A stretch of 64,000 bases of DNA from Altererythrobacter sp. CAU 1644 (GTDB taxonomy: Bacteria; Pseudomonadota; Alphaproteobacteria; Sphingomonadales; Sphingomonadaceae): NCBI RefSeq assembly GCF_029623755.1, contig NZ_CP121106.1:2236352-2300351 (forward strand), read 5' to 3'. The notes below the pieces were generated by a model. It was not told the origin of the DNA, did no database searches, and saw only the letters and a program-made list of their open reading frames with translations. Shown here piece after piece: positions 35,637 through 42,829 of the stretch (position 1 is the first letter of the stretch; each line of letters begins with the position of its first letter). A program made the position numbers and the translations under genes.

Positions 35637-36344
35637 ATGGACCGGCAGGTCTATGACACCTATATCTACCCAATGAGCATCCAGAACCTCTGGAACAACA
35701 TTGCTGCTTCGATCGCCGCTATCCCGCGCAGCGAGCTGTTGATGCTGGCGCTCGCGGCGCTGGTTGGAGGCTGGATCGGGGCGATGATGATTCGCCGCCG
35801 GGTTCCGGCAGGGCGGATCGTGCGGACCGCGAGCACGGTGGTTCTCGTCGGAATTCTCGTCACTGTCGTCCTGCAGCTTTCGCGGTTCGATCCTCGGCTC
35901 GAGGTGGCAGTGCCGCAACTCGGCTTGCCGGAGCAGGTGGTCGAAGGCGGCGAAACCCGCATCCCGATGGCCGATGACGGGCATTTCTGGCTGCGAGCGG
36001 AAATCAACGGGGTGCCAGCCAACTTCCTCGTCGACACCGGCGCGACCGTCACCGCCGTCTCCAGCAACCTGGCAGCCGAAGCGCGCCTCCAGCCGCGTCG
36101 CGGCGGGCTGCCGATCTCGATCGGGACCGCCAATGGCCCGGTCGCGGCGCAACTCGCCACGGCCGAGGAAATTCGCTTCGGCAATGTCGCGGCACGCGGT
36201 TTGGACGTGGTCATTGCGCCGACATTGGGCGAGACCAACGTGGTCGGCATGAACCTGCTGTCGCGGCTCAAATCGTGGCGGGTCGAGGGCCAGACCATGG
36301 TGCTGGTCCCGAACAATCCGCAGGAACCGATCGAACTGCGCTAG
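35637..36344 (+). CDS. Membrane-anchored retropepsin-like aspartyl protease
   Basis: A 235-residue protein with two N-terminal hydrophobic segments (about residues 33-50 and 63-81), then a retropepsin-like domain with the catalytic DTGAT in INGVPANFLVDTGATVTAVSS. The second hydrophobic-Gly segment (NVVGMNLLSRLKSWRVEGQTMVLVP) closes it. It matches the TIGR02281-type clan AA family, in which two copies would dimerise to form the active site. ATG 35673 is an alternative start. It ends 15 bp before the left att site of the genomic island. Confidence 0.88.
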   Translation: MDRQVYDTYIYPMSIQNLWNNIAASIAAIPRSELLMLALAALVGGWIGAMMIRRRVPAGRIVRTASTVVLVGILVTVVLQLSRFDPRLEVAVPQLGLPEQVVEGGETRIPMADDGHFWLRAEINGVPANFLVDTGATVTAVSSNLAAEARLQPRRGGLPISIGTANGPVAAQLATAEEIRFGNVAARGLDVVIAPTLGETNVVGMNLLSRLKSWRVEGQTMVLVPNNPQEPIELR

Positions 36345-36359
36345 ATCTGTCCCGTAGAA

Positions 36360-36377
36360 ATGGCTGGGGTGGCAGGA
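36360..36377. repeat. Left attachment site (18-bp direct repeat)
   Basis: This copy is identical to 44275-44292. It is a remnant of the tRNA-Gln 3' end without the rest of the tRNA, as expected for the distal att site after integration into a tRNA gene. Confidence 0.9.
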
Positions 36378-36451
36378 GTTTTTCAGGTGCCTACTGAAAG
36401 CTCAATTCTCTCAGCTAGTTGCTTGAATTAGCGTCCTTTTCCCCCCACAAG

Positions 36452-36476
36452 CCTGCCCCACATTCCAGCCCCACAG
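36452..36476. repeat. Inner 25-bp repeat, left copy (possible integrase arm site)
   Basis: This 25-bp sequence (CCTGCCCCACATTCC then AGCCCCACAG) recurs in the same orientation at 44201-44225 with one mismatch. The copies lie 74 and 49 bp inside the two att sites. The position suggests arm-type integrase binding sites, by analogy with lambda-type systems. Confidence 0.55.
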
Positions 36477-36556
36477 AGGAGCTCACGGCATTTATTGCCC
36501 ACCCTTGGCTGGAGAGCATTTCGCAATCCGCGAGATGGAAGGCAGGAGGATTTGAG

Positions 36557-38005
36557 ATGGCTGCGCTTAAGGCACGACACAACAAATTCGAAGCGAAGGT
36601 CCGTATCCCCCAAACCCTGCGCGCCAACTATGGCGACCGCCAGTATCTCTACCGGACCCTAAAGGCATCGAACCGGAGAGCTGCGCGGCTGGAAGCTTCC
36701 GAATGGGAGAACGGCCTTAAGCTCGATTGGGCCGCTGAGCAGGGGCACAACTGCGACGCACTGGAAGGGCTGCGCGCTGAACGTAGAGCCTACGAACATA
36801 TCCGCCGCAAAGCAGTCGAAGGCGTCTTCGCCGTTCACTCGGGGGACGAAAACCCGACCCTCGCAGGCATTGACCACGAGCTCGAAAAGATGGCGGAGCA
36901 GATAGGTCCACGCGAACTCACGCAGCTAGAAGCGGCGAGGGTGGCTGCTCTGCAAGATGCTTCGAGGCAGTTACAGGGGCAGGAGGTTCCCCGTCGTGAG
37001 GAACTGGAACCGACCTTCGCGGAGCTTGCCGCAGACTACATGGCATGGTGGTCGAGACAGCGCGGCCTCAAGCCTGCCAACACCGGCAACCAGAAGCGGG
37101 CCACCTTCTGGCTATTTGCTTCGTTCTTCGGAGAGCGCCCCCTACGTGAGGTTAGAAAAGCGGACGCAGCGAAGTTCATGGACACTCTGCGTTCGCTCGA
37201 TCCATCTTGGGCTAGGTCCGCAGAGGTAAAGCGGCTCAATTGGCAGGAACTGATGAGAAAGTTCGGAGACCACGAGAGCGGCCTCGCCACTTCAAGCCTC
37301 AATCGCCACGCCGCCGCTCTTGCCTCGCTTTGGCAGTGGGCGGAGGAAAGGGAACACTGCTCTGGTCGTAATCCCTTCAAGGGCTTTCGCCAGAGGCTCC
37401 GACAGGGAAAGAACTTACATGGGTATGAGGCGTGGGAAGACCACGAGCTCAACAAGCTCTTTGCCAAGCCTCCCAAGCGAGCGGACGTTCGCGAACTCAT
37501 TCTAATCGGAATGTTTAGTGGTATGCGGATCAATGAAATTGCATCACTCTCTGGCGACCAACTGCAAGAGCGCGAGGGTGTTCGCTTTATCCAAGTGCGC
37601 GATGCCAAGACGCCCGCGGGGAACCGAGAGGTGCCCCTACATTCTCGGCTCGGCTGGCTTTGGGATCGCGCGCGAGAGGTGGGCGAAGGCCCCGTCTTTC
37701 CCGGCTTTAATGGCGAGGGTCCCGGCCACAAGCCGGGGGCCGACGCTGGGAAGGAGTTTTCAAACTTCAAGGCGCGGCACGGCTTCAATTCCCGCACAAA
37801 GGCGTTCCATAGTTTCCGCAAGAATGTCACTCGGATCATGGAGCGGGCCCGTGTTCATGAGAACGAGTGGGCACAGGTGCTCGGCCACGAAAAGGGCTTC
37901 ACATATGGGCGGTACAACGCGGACGGCATCACTCTGGAGCAGAAGGCAAACATCATTGAGCTAATCGCCTATCCGGGCGTGGAACTCCCAGCGCGAGGCA
38001 ATTAG
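36557..38005 (+). CDS. Tyrosine site-specific integrase
   Basis: A 482-residue phage-type integrase. An N-terminal DUF6538-like start (KARHNKFEAKVRIPQTLRANYGDRQYLYRTLKASNRRAARLEA) is followed by a SAM-like core-binding domain. The catalytic domain contains Arg in FSGMRINEIASL, Lys in RDAKTPAGNREVPLHSRL, His-x-x-Arg in AFHSFRKNV, His in VLGHEKGF and the nucleophile in YGRY. The start is ATG 36557 with AGGAGG 7 bases upstream; the frame is open to 36419 but the earlier part overlaps the inner repeat. It should catalyse integration at the tRNA-Gln att site. No separate excisionase gene is obvious. Confidence 0.93.
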   Translation: MAALKARHNKFEAKVRIPQTLRANYGDRQYLYRTLKASNRRAARLEASEWENGLKLDWAAEQGHNCDALEGLRAERRAYEHIRRKAVEGVFAVHSGDENPTLAGIDHELEKMAEQIGPRELTQLEAARVAALQDASRQLQGQEVPRREELEPTFAELAADYMAWWSRQRGLKPANTGNQKRATFWLFASFFGERPLREVRKADAAKFMDTLRSLDPSWARSAEVKRLNWQELMRKFGDHESGLATSSLNRHAAALASLWQWAEEREHCSGRNPFKGFRQRLRQGKNLHGYEAWEDHELNKLFAKPPKRADVRELILIGMFSGMRINEIASLSGDQLQEREGVRFIQVRDAKTPAGNREVPLHSRLGWLWDRAREVGEGPVFPGFNGEGPGHKPGADAGKEFSNFKARHGFNSRTKAFHSFRKNVTRIMERARVHENEWAQVLGHEKGFTYGRYNADGITLEQKANIIELIAYPGVELPARGN

Positions 38006-38515
38006 TGCCCACCTTTGGGGGAAGGAGTATTGAAGATATACCTTAGGGTATTCCTTAGGGTCCCCTTGAGAGACCCACAGGAGCTCCAAACGGGTTCGAG
38101 AGTATCCTGTGATTTCCTCCTCTCCTCCTCCCCTACTAACCATCGCCTAGGATTCCCTCAGATGGCTCAGGATTGCCTTGAAGGAGCTTTGGGTAGGGGA
38201 GGAGTCGGAAGGCTCAGATGAGTCTCAGAAGGCATTCTCGCGAATCCTAGAGCCACCTCAAATACCGCCCACCTTTGGTAGAAGAAACCTTTGCAGCTCG
38301 CTCCTTCACGGCTGGGCTTCTTCTACCCCCTCCATTCTATCCGGCCTCCCTGTTGACCAACAGGTCGAAGGCCAGCGGCGGGGTGTGTCTGTCGGACGCG
38401 ACAGGCCCCCGCCGAACCCCACTATTCTCATTCGATGCTCCTGCCGCTGAACGGCGGGAGACGATGCCGTGCGCGGCGGCTCCCCGCGCGACCAGCCTGA
38501 AAGGCACATCTACCA
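38006..38515. other. Non-coding stretch after the integrase
   Basis: No convincing gene is seen in these 510 bases. They hold a 12-bp direct repeat GCCCACCTTTGG (38009-38020 and 38267-38278), a short tandem CCTTAGGGTATT/CCTTAGGGTCCC (38041-38064), and a nested inverted repeat at 38343-38373 (GGCCT...CTGTT-GACC-AACAG...AGGCC). A 9-bp hairpin CTCCTGCCG/CGGCGGGAG lies at 38439-38461. These could be sites for excision or for control of the downstream genes. Confidence 0.4.
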
Positions 38516-39274
38516 ATGTCCGAAGAAAGCAGCTCACCAGCCATCAGTGAGGGCGAAGGAACGAGCAACTACACTCCCAAGAGTTATGAGATTGCAGCCG
38601 AAGACGCTGCGCTCGCCCATGAACTCACGAACCAAGATTTTCTGCGCGACCTAGCGGGGCCTGCAACCTCAAGTGTCGCGCTCAAGTTTCCCGACAAGGT
38701 CACTCGGGGAATGCTGAATGAAGCCGTGCTTGCTCAGGTCGATGCGAGACTTGAAGCGCTTCCCGCGAATGCTCGCGCCGCCGCTGAGCAGGGGATCATC
38801 AATGAAGAAGCCCGTAACTACGCCTACGCGGTGCGGGTGTGGGGAGGCCCCGGCCCGGACGCCAACGACTATCAGCAGGAGCGCTTTCTCATTGAGAATG
38901 AAGTCTTCGAAGCTCAGTCGCGGCTGGCAGAGCGGCAGTCTGCACTCGCAGAGATTATCCGCCACGACCGCAAGGTTGACGAGGCAACGGGCGAAACTTG
39001 GGATGAACCTGTCTATCGTGTCCAAGGTGACGCCCGCTCCGCAGCGGAGCATGAAGCCGCCGAACTGCGCCGGCGCATTGCGCTTTTGCGGGGCTCCGAA
39101 GGGCAAAACAGGCTTGCTAAGGCGACGTGGCGGGCGGTCGAGAATGCAAAGAAGCTCCGAGATGAGGTCGCTATCGACAACGAAGCGCAGGCCCTTGCCG
39201 CGCAAGAGGCTCGTGCAGCTCGCGTCGCGGAGAAGGCCGCGGCCTATCGCAAGTTCGAGGATACTGAACGGTGA
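38516..39274 (+). CDS. Hypothetical coiled-coil protein of the island
   Basis: A 252-residue soluble protein rich in Ala, Glu and Arg. The N-terminus is Ser/Glu-rich. The middle (roughly residues 115-150, EVFEAQSRLAERQSALAEIIRHDRKVDEATGETW) and the C-terminal third (AEHEAAELRRRIALLRG...EARAARVAEKAAAYRKFEDTER) look like coiled coil. No catalytic motif is visible and the family was not recognised. Its stop overlaps the start of a 50-residue ORF (GTGA), so the two are probably co-translated. Confidence 0.6.
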   Translation: MSEESSSPAISEGEGTSNYTPKSYEIAAEDAALAHELTNQDFLRDLAGPATSSVALKFPDKVTRGMLNEAVLAQVDARLEALPANARAAAEQGIINEEARNYAYAVRVWGGPGPDANDYQQERFLIENEVFEAQSRLAERQSALAEIIRHDRKVDEATGETWDEPVYRVQGDARSAAEHEAAELRRRIALLRGSEGQNRLAKATWRAVENAKKLRDEVAIDNEAQALAAQEARAARVAEKAAAYRKFEDTER

Positions 39275-39423
39275 GGAGTGGCAAGCCGCGCAAGCCCCGA
39301 CCGTCCCCAAAGAACCCCTACCGTCCCGGCAGTCCAGACTTTGCTGAGCGCTCTCAGCAGAGCGCCCGGAAGGAGGGCGGTCTAACCGTCATCACCATCG
39401 GGACCCCACCGCCCCGACCGTAA
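39271..39423 (+). CDS. Short basic Pro-rich protein (50 residues)
   Basis: The GTG start overlaps the stop of the coiled-coil gene as GTGA. The product is 50 residues, strongly basic and proline-rich at the start (RSGKPRKPRPSPKNPYRPGS), ending TVITIGTPPPRP. The direct coupling and the lack of another explanation for the sequence make it a plausible gene. Function is unknown; a DNA- or RNA-contacting peptide would fit the charge. Confidence 0.45.
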   Translation: MRSGKPRKPRPSPKNPYRPGSPDFAERSQQSARKEGGLTVITIGTPPPRP

Positions 39424-39500
39424 CCAGCTAGCAGCCCGAGGGTTTGCCGCGGGAGCCAAATTGGCGACCTTCGGGCTGCACCCCCATGAAAGGACAAGCG

Positions 39501-39767
39501 ATGGCGAACAGAGCCTCTCCCCCGGTCCCGGCCGGAACCAAATGGTGCCACGGCTGCGAGACCGCGCTGTCTGTGTCGAAGTTTGCCAAGCGAATGTCGC
39601 GGGGGAGGCCATCCCTAAAGTCTCGTTGCAGCCCCTGCCTGCGCCAGCAACAGCAGGAGCAGCGTTTGAGAGCGCGTAAATGGTTTGAGCACTGTGAGGC
39701 GCGGGAGAAGGAATGTAGGACCCGAGTGCGGGTCGTAGAGTTGCCTGAGGAGCTAGACCTTGGCTGA
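39501..39767 (+). CDS. Small zinc-ribbon protein (HNH-N-terminus-like)
   Basis: An 88-residue protein with paired cysteines: KWCHGCETALSVSKFAKRMSRGRPSLKSRCSPCLRQ, a CxxC-x20-25-CxxC arrangement like the treble-clef segment found in front of many phage HNH nucleases. The HNH catalytic histidines themselves are missing, so it is probably a DNA-binding or regulatory ribbon. A charged helical tail follows. The start ATG 39501 follows AAAGGACAAGCG. A 9-bp inverted repeat (39431-39439 with 39471-39479) lies directly upstream. Confidence 0.6.
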   Translation: MANRASPPVPAGTKWCHGCETALSVSKFAKRMSRGRPSLKSRCSPCLRQQQQEQRLRARKWFEHCEAREKECRTRVRVVELPEELDLG

Positions 39768-39912
39768 CTATCCCTTCGCAAGTATCGCGACTTCAATCGG
39801 GTGCCCCAAGTTACGCCAGAGCTATGTCAATGCCTCCCGGTCGCTAGTTCACCTCGTGCCGGGCGAGCTATTAGCAGTGGTGCGGAGAAACCCCGGCGTA
39901 TTTGATCGATAG
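39760..39912 (+). CDS. Short ORF coupled to the zinc-ribbon gene (50 residues)
   Basis: It starts at TTG 39760, overlapping the zinc-ribbon stop by 8 bases, with TGAGGAG seven to eight bases upstream as a good ribosome binding site. The 50-residue product (ADYPFASIATSIGCPKLRQS..., ending VVRRNPGVFDR) has balanced protein-like composition. It ends 4 bases before the convergent AbiJ-like gene. No family is recognised. Confidence 0.4.
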   Translation: MADYPFASIATSIGCPKLRQSYVNASRSLVHLVPGELLAVVRRNPGVFDR

Positions 39913-39916
39913 TGTC

Positions 39917-40828
39917 CTATTTCTCCAATTCACCAAGGAACACGATAATTGCCGCAGTCTGGTGGAGTTGAAAGGCGGCAAGGCTAGCGGGGACCGAACG
40001 ATTCTCCGTGCCTTTGCCGTGACCCCCGGACCTGTTGCGCGTGGTGGGGACGCTACTTTCGAGAAGCGCTCTCAATCCATCGAACTGACTTTTCATATAC
40101 GCCGGAACGAATTCGTTCTCAAAAAGAGCGGCGACTAGTTTTGACGCCGTGGCGTTGGCTGGCAATGCCCAGCCCTTATCGGCAGCAATCACTTTCATCA
40201 CGCTTTCGAAAGCTTTGAGGCAATCGATAAGACAGTCTTCGTATTCGGCCGCTCGAAAAGCCTTGTGTGCCTCGCGAAATTCCTCGTTCGCACTGGAGAA
40301 CCGGCTTTCTGAAAGGACATGAAGGGCTGGGCGAACCACCTCCGAGTGTAAAAACTCATTGGATTTCTTGAGCACCTCCACTCCTGAAATCTCGTAGCCA
40401 ATTCCTGCCTCAAGAAGCCGAGCGTTAATTCGTGCTATATGCGATTCGAAGACCTCAGTTGCCTGAGACCTGCCGCGCGTAACGTGCCGAACCAACATTG
40501 CGAAAAGCTCCACCGCATCAAAGGCTTCTGGCAGCGACGCCATGTTCCCAAACCACTCGTGAAGCTCTTGCGCAAATGAATGAGTGCGGCGTCCTGTTAG
40601 GTTCCCCCGACCAAGTTCCTCTCGAAGTTCTTTGACAATTGTTTTGTAGATTTCCTCAGCCGAATTGCGATGATCCTCCACAGTGCCAATGCATTCATCG
40701 ATATTCATGAGAATTTGAACACGGACTTTTGAGGGAAGTTCGTCATACTCGAAAACATCACTGGCGGGCTGTTCGGCTTGTCGCTTGCGGCGACTAAAGA
40801 GTGGTAACAAAGCCATGGCGCATAGCAT
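39917..40828 (-). CDS. STM4504/CBY_0614-like protein (AbiJ-type N-terminus, Abi/HEPN-like C-terminus)
   Basis: A 303-residue protein. The N-terminal stretch LFSRRKRQAEQPASDVFEYDELPSKVRVQILMNIDECIG matches the pattern of the STM4504/CBY_0614 family, whose N-domain is related to AbiJ. The C-terminal half (EYEDCLIDCLKAFESVMKVIAADKGWALPANATASKLVAAL, then SVPTTRNRSGGHGKG) resembles the abortive-infection C-terminal domain with its RN...HG motif. That motif suggests RNase activity by analogy with HEPN toxins. It stands alone on the minus strand. A role in phage defence is inference from family and location. Confidence 0.75.
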   Translation of the reverse strand: MLCAMALLPLFSRRKRQAEQPASDVFEYDELPSKVRVQILMNIDECIGTVEDHRNSAEEIYKTIVKELREELGRGNLTGRRTHSFAQELHEWFGNMASLPEAFDAVELFAMLVRHVTRGRSQATEVFESHIARINARLLEAGIGYEISGVEVLKKSNEFLHSEVVRPALHVLSESRFSSANEEFREAHKAFRAAEYEDCLIDCLKAFESVMKVIAADKGWALPANATASKLVAALFENEFVPAYMKSQFDGLRALLESSVPTTRNRSGGHGKGTENRSVPASLAAFQLHQTAAIIVFLGELEK

Positions 40829-41045
40829 TGCTATCCATCGAAATTCCTTGCAACGCCGGGGACGAAATTATCCACCCCAGTGAAACAACTAGGCAGATCA
40901 GTGAGAATGGATTTTGCTCAAAAATCCGAAGCGGGATAACGATAGTCGAAACCCGCGTGCTCCCCCCTAGGGGGTGGCGGGGAGGCAAGCCCGTCGGAAC
41001 AGTCGAGCTAGAAATGCTCCAAGCGAGGCCCGCACTCCCCTGCGG

Positions 41046-41177
41046 TCAACCTGCCGTGTCTTTCGAGGCCCCCACGGGCTCCTCAGGCGCCCCGTCTATG
41101 AGCCTTGAGAGACGGGCCCTCGCAGCAGCGGCGCGGCCTTGATTGTCATTGATTGCCACAGGCGTATTCGAACTCAC
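41046..41177 (-). CDS. Short ORF divergent from the serine recombinase (43 residues)
   Basis: The GTG start at 41177 is preceded by GGGAGGAATAT, a strong ribosome binding site. The product (SSNTPVAINDNQGRAAAARA..., with EEPVGASKDTAG at the end) has the composition of a small soluble helical protein. It is transcribed away from the recombinase gene, sharing a 176-bp gap with it. It could be a regulator or directionality factor, but nothing in the sequence proves this. Confidence 0.5.
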   Translation of the reverse strand: MSSNTPVAINDNQGRAAAARARLSRLIDGAPEEPVGASKDTAG

Positions 41178-41353
41178 ATATTCCTCCCTGTCTGTGGTGG
41201 TCGGGCGGATATGAGTCCTGCCAGAATCCCTGTAAACCCCAATAAAACATACAGATTTCGACCTATCTCAGAGCTGGAAGCGCATTCCTCTTTACAGCGT
41301 GTTCCATTTCACCTAACGGACATTAGGCAATATGGAACAGTGAGGAATTGAGC

Positions 41354-42034
41354 ATGAAAGCGGTTGCCTATTATCGCGTTTCGACCGCAGCGCAGGGGCG
41401 CTCAGGGCTGGGCCTAGAGGCACAGCGGGCGGCTGTGGCTGAGTTGTGTGCATCGCGGGGGCTGGAGATTATCGCAGAGTTCACTGAGGTAGAGAGCGGC
41501 CGGAAGGCTGATAGGCCGGAGCTGAGCGAGGCCCTCCGCCGCGCAAAGCTCACCGGGGCAACCCTAGTGGTCGCTAAGCTGGACCGTCTGTCCCGTTCCG
41601 TTGCTTTCCTCTCCACTCTACAGGACAGCGGCGCGAAGTTCATTGCGGCCGACATGCCAGAGGCAAACGAGCTTACAGTGCACATCCTCGCCGCTGTTGC
41701 TCAGGCGGAGCGCAAGGCAATCTCGACGCGCACGAGGGAGGCGCTCAGGGCTGCTAAGGCGCGCGGAGTGAGGCTCGGCAACCCCAACGGCGCCGCACCG
41801 CTCCGCAGGGCGGGGAAGGGCAACGCAGCGGCCCTCAAGGCGCGCAAGGCAGTAATCGACAGTCGAGCAAGAGAGCTGGCTGGAGAGGTCGCAGAGCTGC
41901 GCGCCGCGGGGGCCTCAAGCCTTCGCGAGATTGCGGCGGGGCTCAATGAGCGGCGGATCGAAGCACCGCGAGGAGGAGAGTGGCACCCCTCAGGAGTGCG
42001 GCGGCTCCTCAATCGGCTGGAGGTCTTGGCCTAA
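41354..42034 (+). CDS. Serine recombinase (resolvase/invertase family)
   Basis: A 226-residue small serine recombinase. The nucleophile serine is in VAYYRVSTAAQGRSGLGLEAQ. The conserved arginines follow in LVVAKLDRLSRSVAFL and the E-helix is AAVAQAERKAISTRTREAL. The C-terminal part has a resolvase-type helix-turn-helix (SLREIAAGLNERRIEAPRGGEWHPSGVRRLL). It begins at ATG 41354 with GAGGA upstream. Its target is unknown; no inverted repeats flanking an obvious invertible segment were noticed. The 3' end overlaps the convergent gene by 4 bases. Confidence 0.9.
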   Translation: MKAVAYYRVSTAAQGRSGLGLEAQRAAVAELCASRGLEIIAEFTEVESGRKADRPELSEALRRAKLTGATLVVAKLDRLSRSVAFLSTLQDSGAKFIAADMPEANELTVHILAAVAQAERKAISTRTREALRAAKARGVRLGNPNGAAPLRRAGKGNAAALKARKAVIDSRARELAGEVAELRAAGASSLREIAAGLNERRIEAPRGGEWHPSGVRRLLNRLEVLA

Positions 42035-42657
42035 CTCGCTCCTGCCCGAGGCCCTGCTTTGTTTGTCTGGGATATCTCAATCTTGAGCTGATTTAGTAGC
42101 GACAATGCCCTCTCCTCATCTGGCTCGTCGAGACGGTGGCTCACCAGAGAGAAACATGACTCTGTAAGCTCAACTCCCGGCGCAATGGCCTCGTATATCC
42201 ACTCTGGTTCAATAAAGTGATGGTCGGGGCGGGGGTGCTCTACCCAATCTCGAAGCGCCGTCAGTCGATTCAATTTGCTTCTTGTTTCGTCGGCAAGTTC
42301 GAGAGGCTTGTGAAACCAACCAACACGCTCTTGGCTGGCGCGGTCAAGCATCGCATTGAAGCCCAGCATTCGGGTTGGGGGTGTTTCCCGCAGGCCGTGC
42401 CTTGTATCTTCAAAGAAGGTAATCCAATCCTCTCTGTAGCTCTTTGGCATTGCCCCGATGCCGTCCGTTCCTGACATTGCGGCAGAGAGAGCAGTCATCA
42501 ATGCGAGATGGACCGATCTGGCGGCCAAGAACAGCCGCAGGGGCTCCTGACTGGCTTTAGAAAACTGGTCGGCTGCGTCTTCAAGGTGTGCGAGAACAAG
42601 GCGCTCAAATGTCACCTCTACATATTTCTCAAACGGGCTATTGGGTTGCTTGTTCAT
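42031..42657 (-). CDS. Hypothetical protein, possibly HEPN-like
   Basis: A 208-residue soluble, mostly helical protein. LRLFLAARSVHLALMTALSAAMSGTDGIGAM is a helical pair, and TALRDWVEHPRPDHHFIEPEWI contains an R-x4-H arrangement as in HEPN-fold RNases. The match is by pattern only. It sits beside the membrane protein gene 42830-44041 on the same strand (172 bp apart) and may work with it. Function is not assigned. Confidence 0.55.
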   Translation of the reverse strand: MNKQPNSPFEKYVEVTFERLVLAHLEDAADQFSKASQEPLRLFLAARSVHLALMTALSAAMSGTDGIGAMPKSYREDWITFFEDTRHGLRETPPTRMLGFNAMLDRASQERVGWFHKPLELADETRSKLNRLTALRDWVEHPRPDHHFIEPEWIYEAIAPGVELTESCFSLVSHRLDEPDEERALSLLNQLKIEISQTNKAGPRAGAS

Positions 42658-42829
42658 TTCGAACGATTCTAGGAGTCGGTTCGTGCCGCCACAACCACAG
42701 ATTGACCATAGCTAACATCGAACGCGTGATCCCTTAGCGGGTCCTGTCCGTGTCCTTAGGGGTATCGGCGGGCCCTGCGTTTTCAGACTTCGTAGAGTCT
42801 AGGACAGTTCCAAGAGCCGCACCGAAAAA

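Noticed and set aside
40801..41142. 113-residue plus-strand frame between the Abi-like gene and the recombinase
   Set aside because: It has no ribosome binding site and overlaps a better supported minus-strand short ORF (41046-41177).
41139..41351. 70-residue frame just before the serine recombinase
   Set aside because: It covers the likely recombinase promoter, has poor protein-like composition and no ribosome site.
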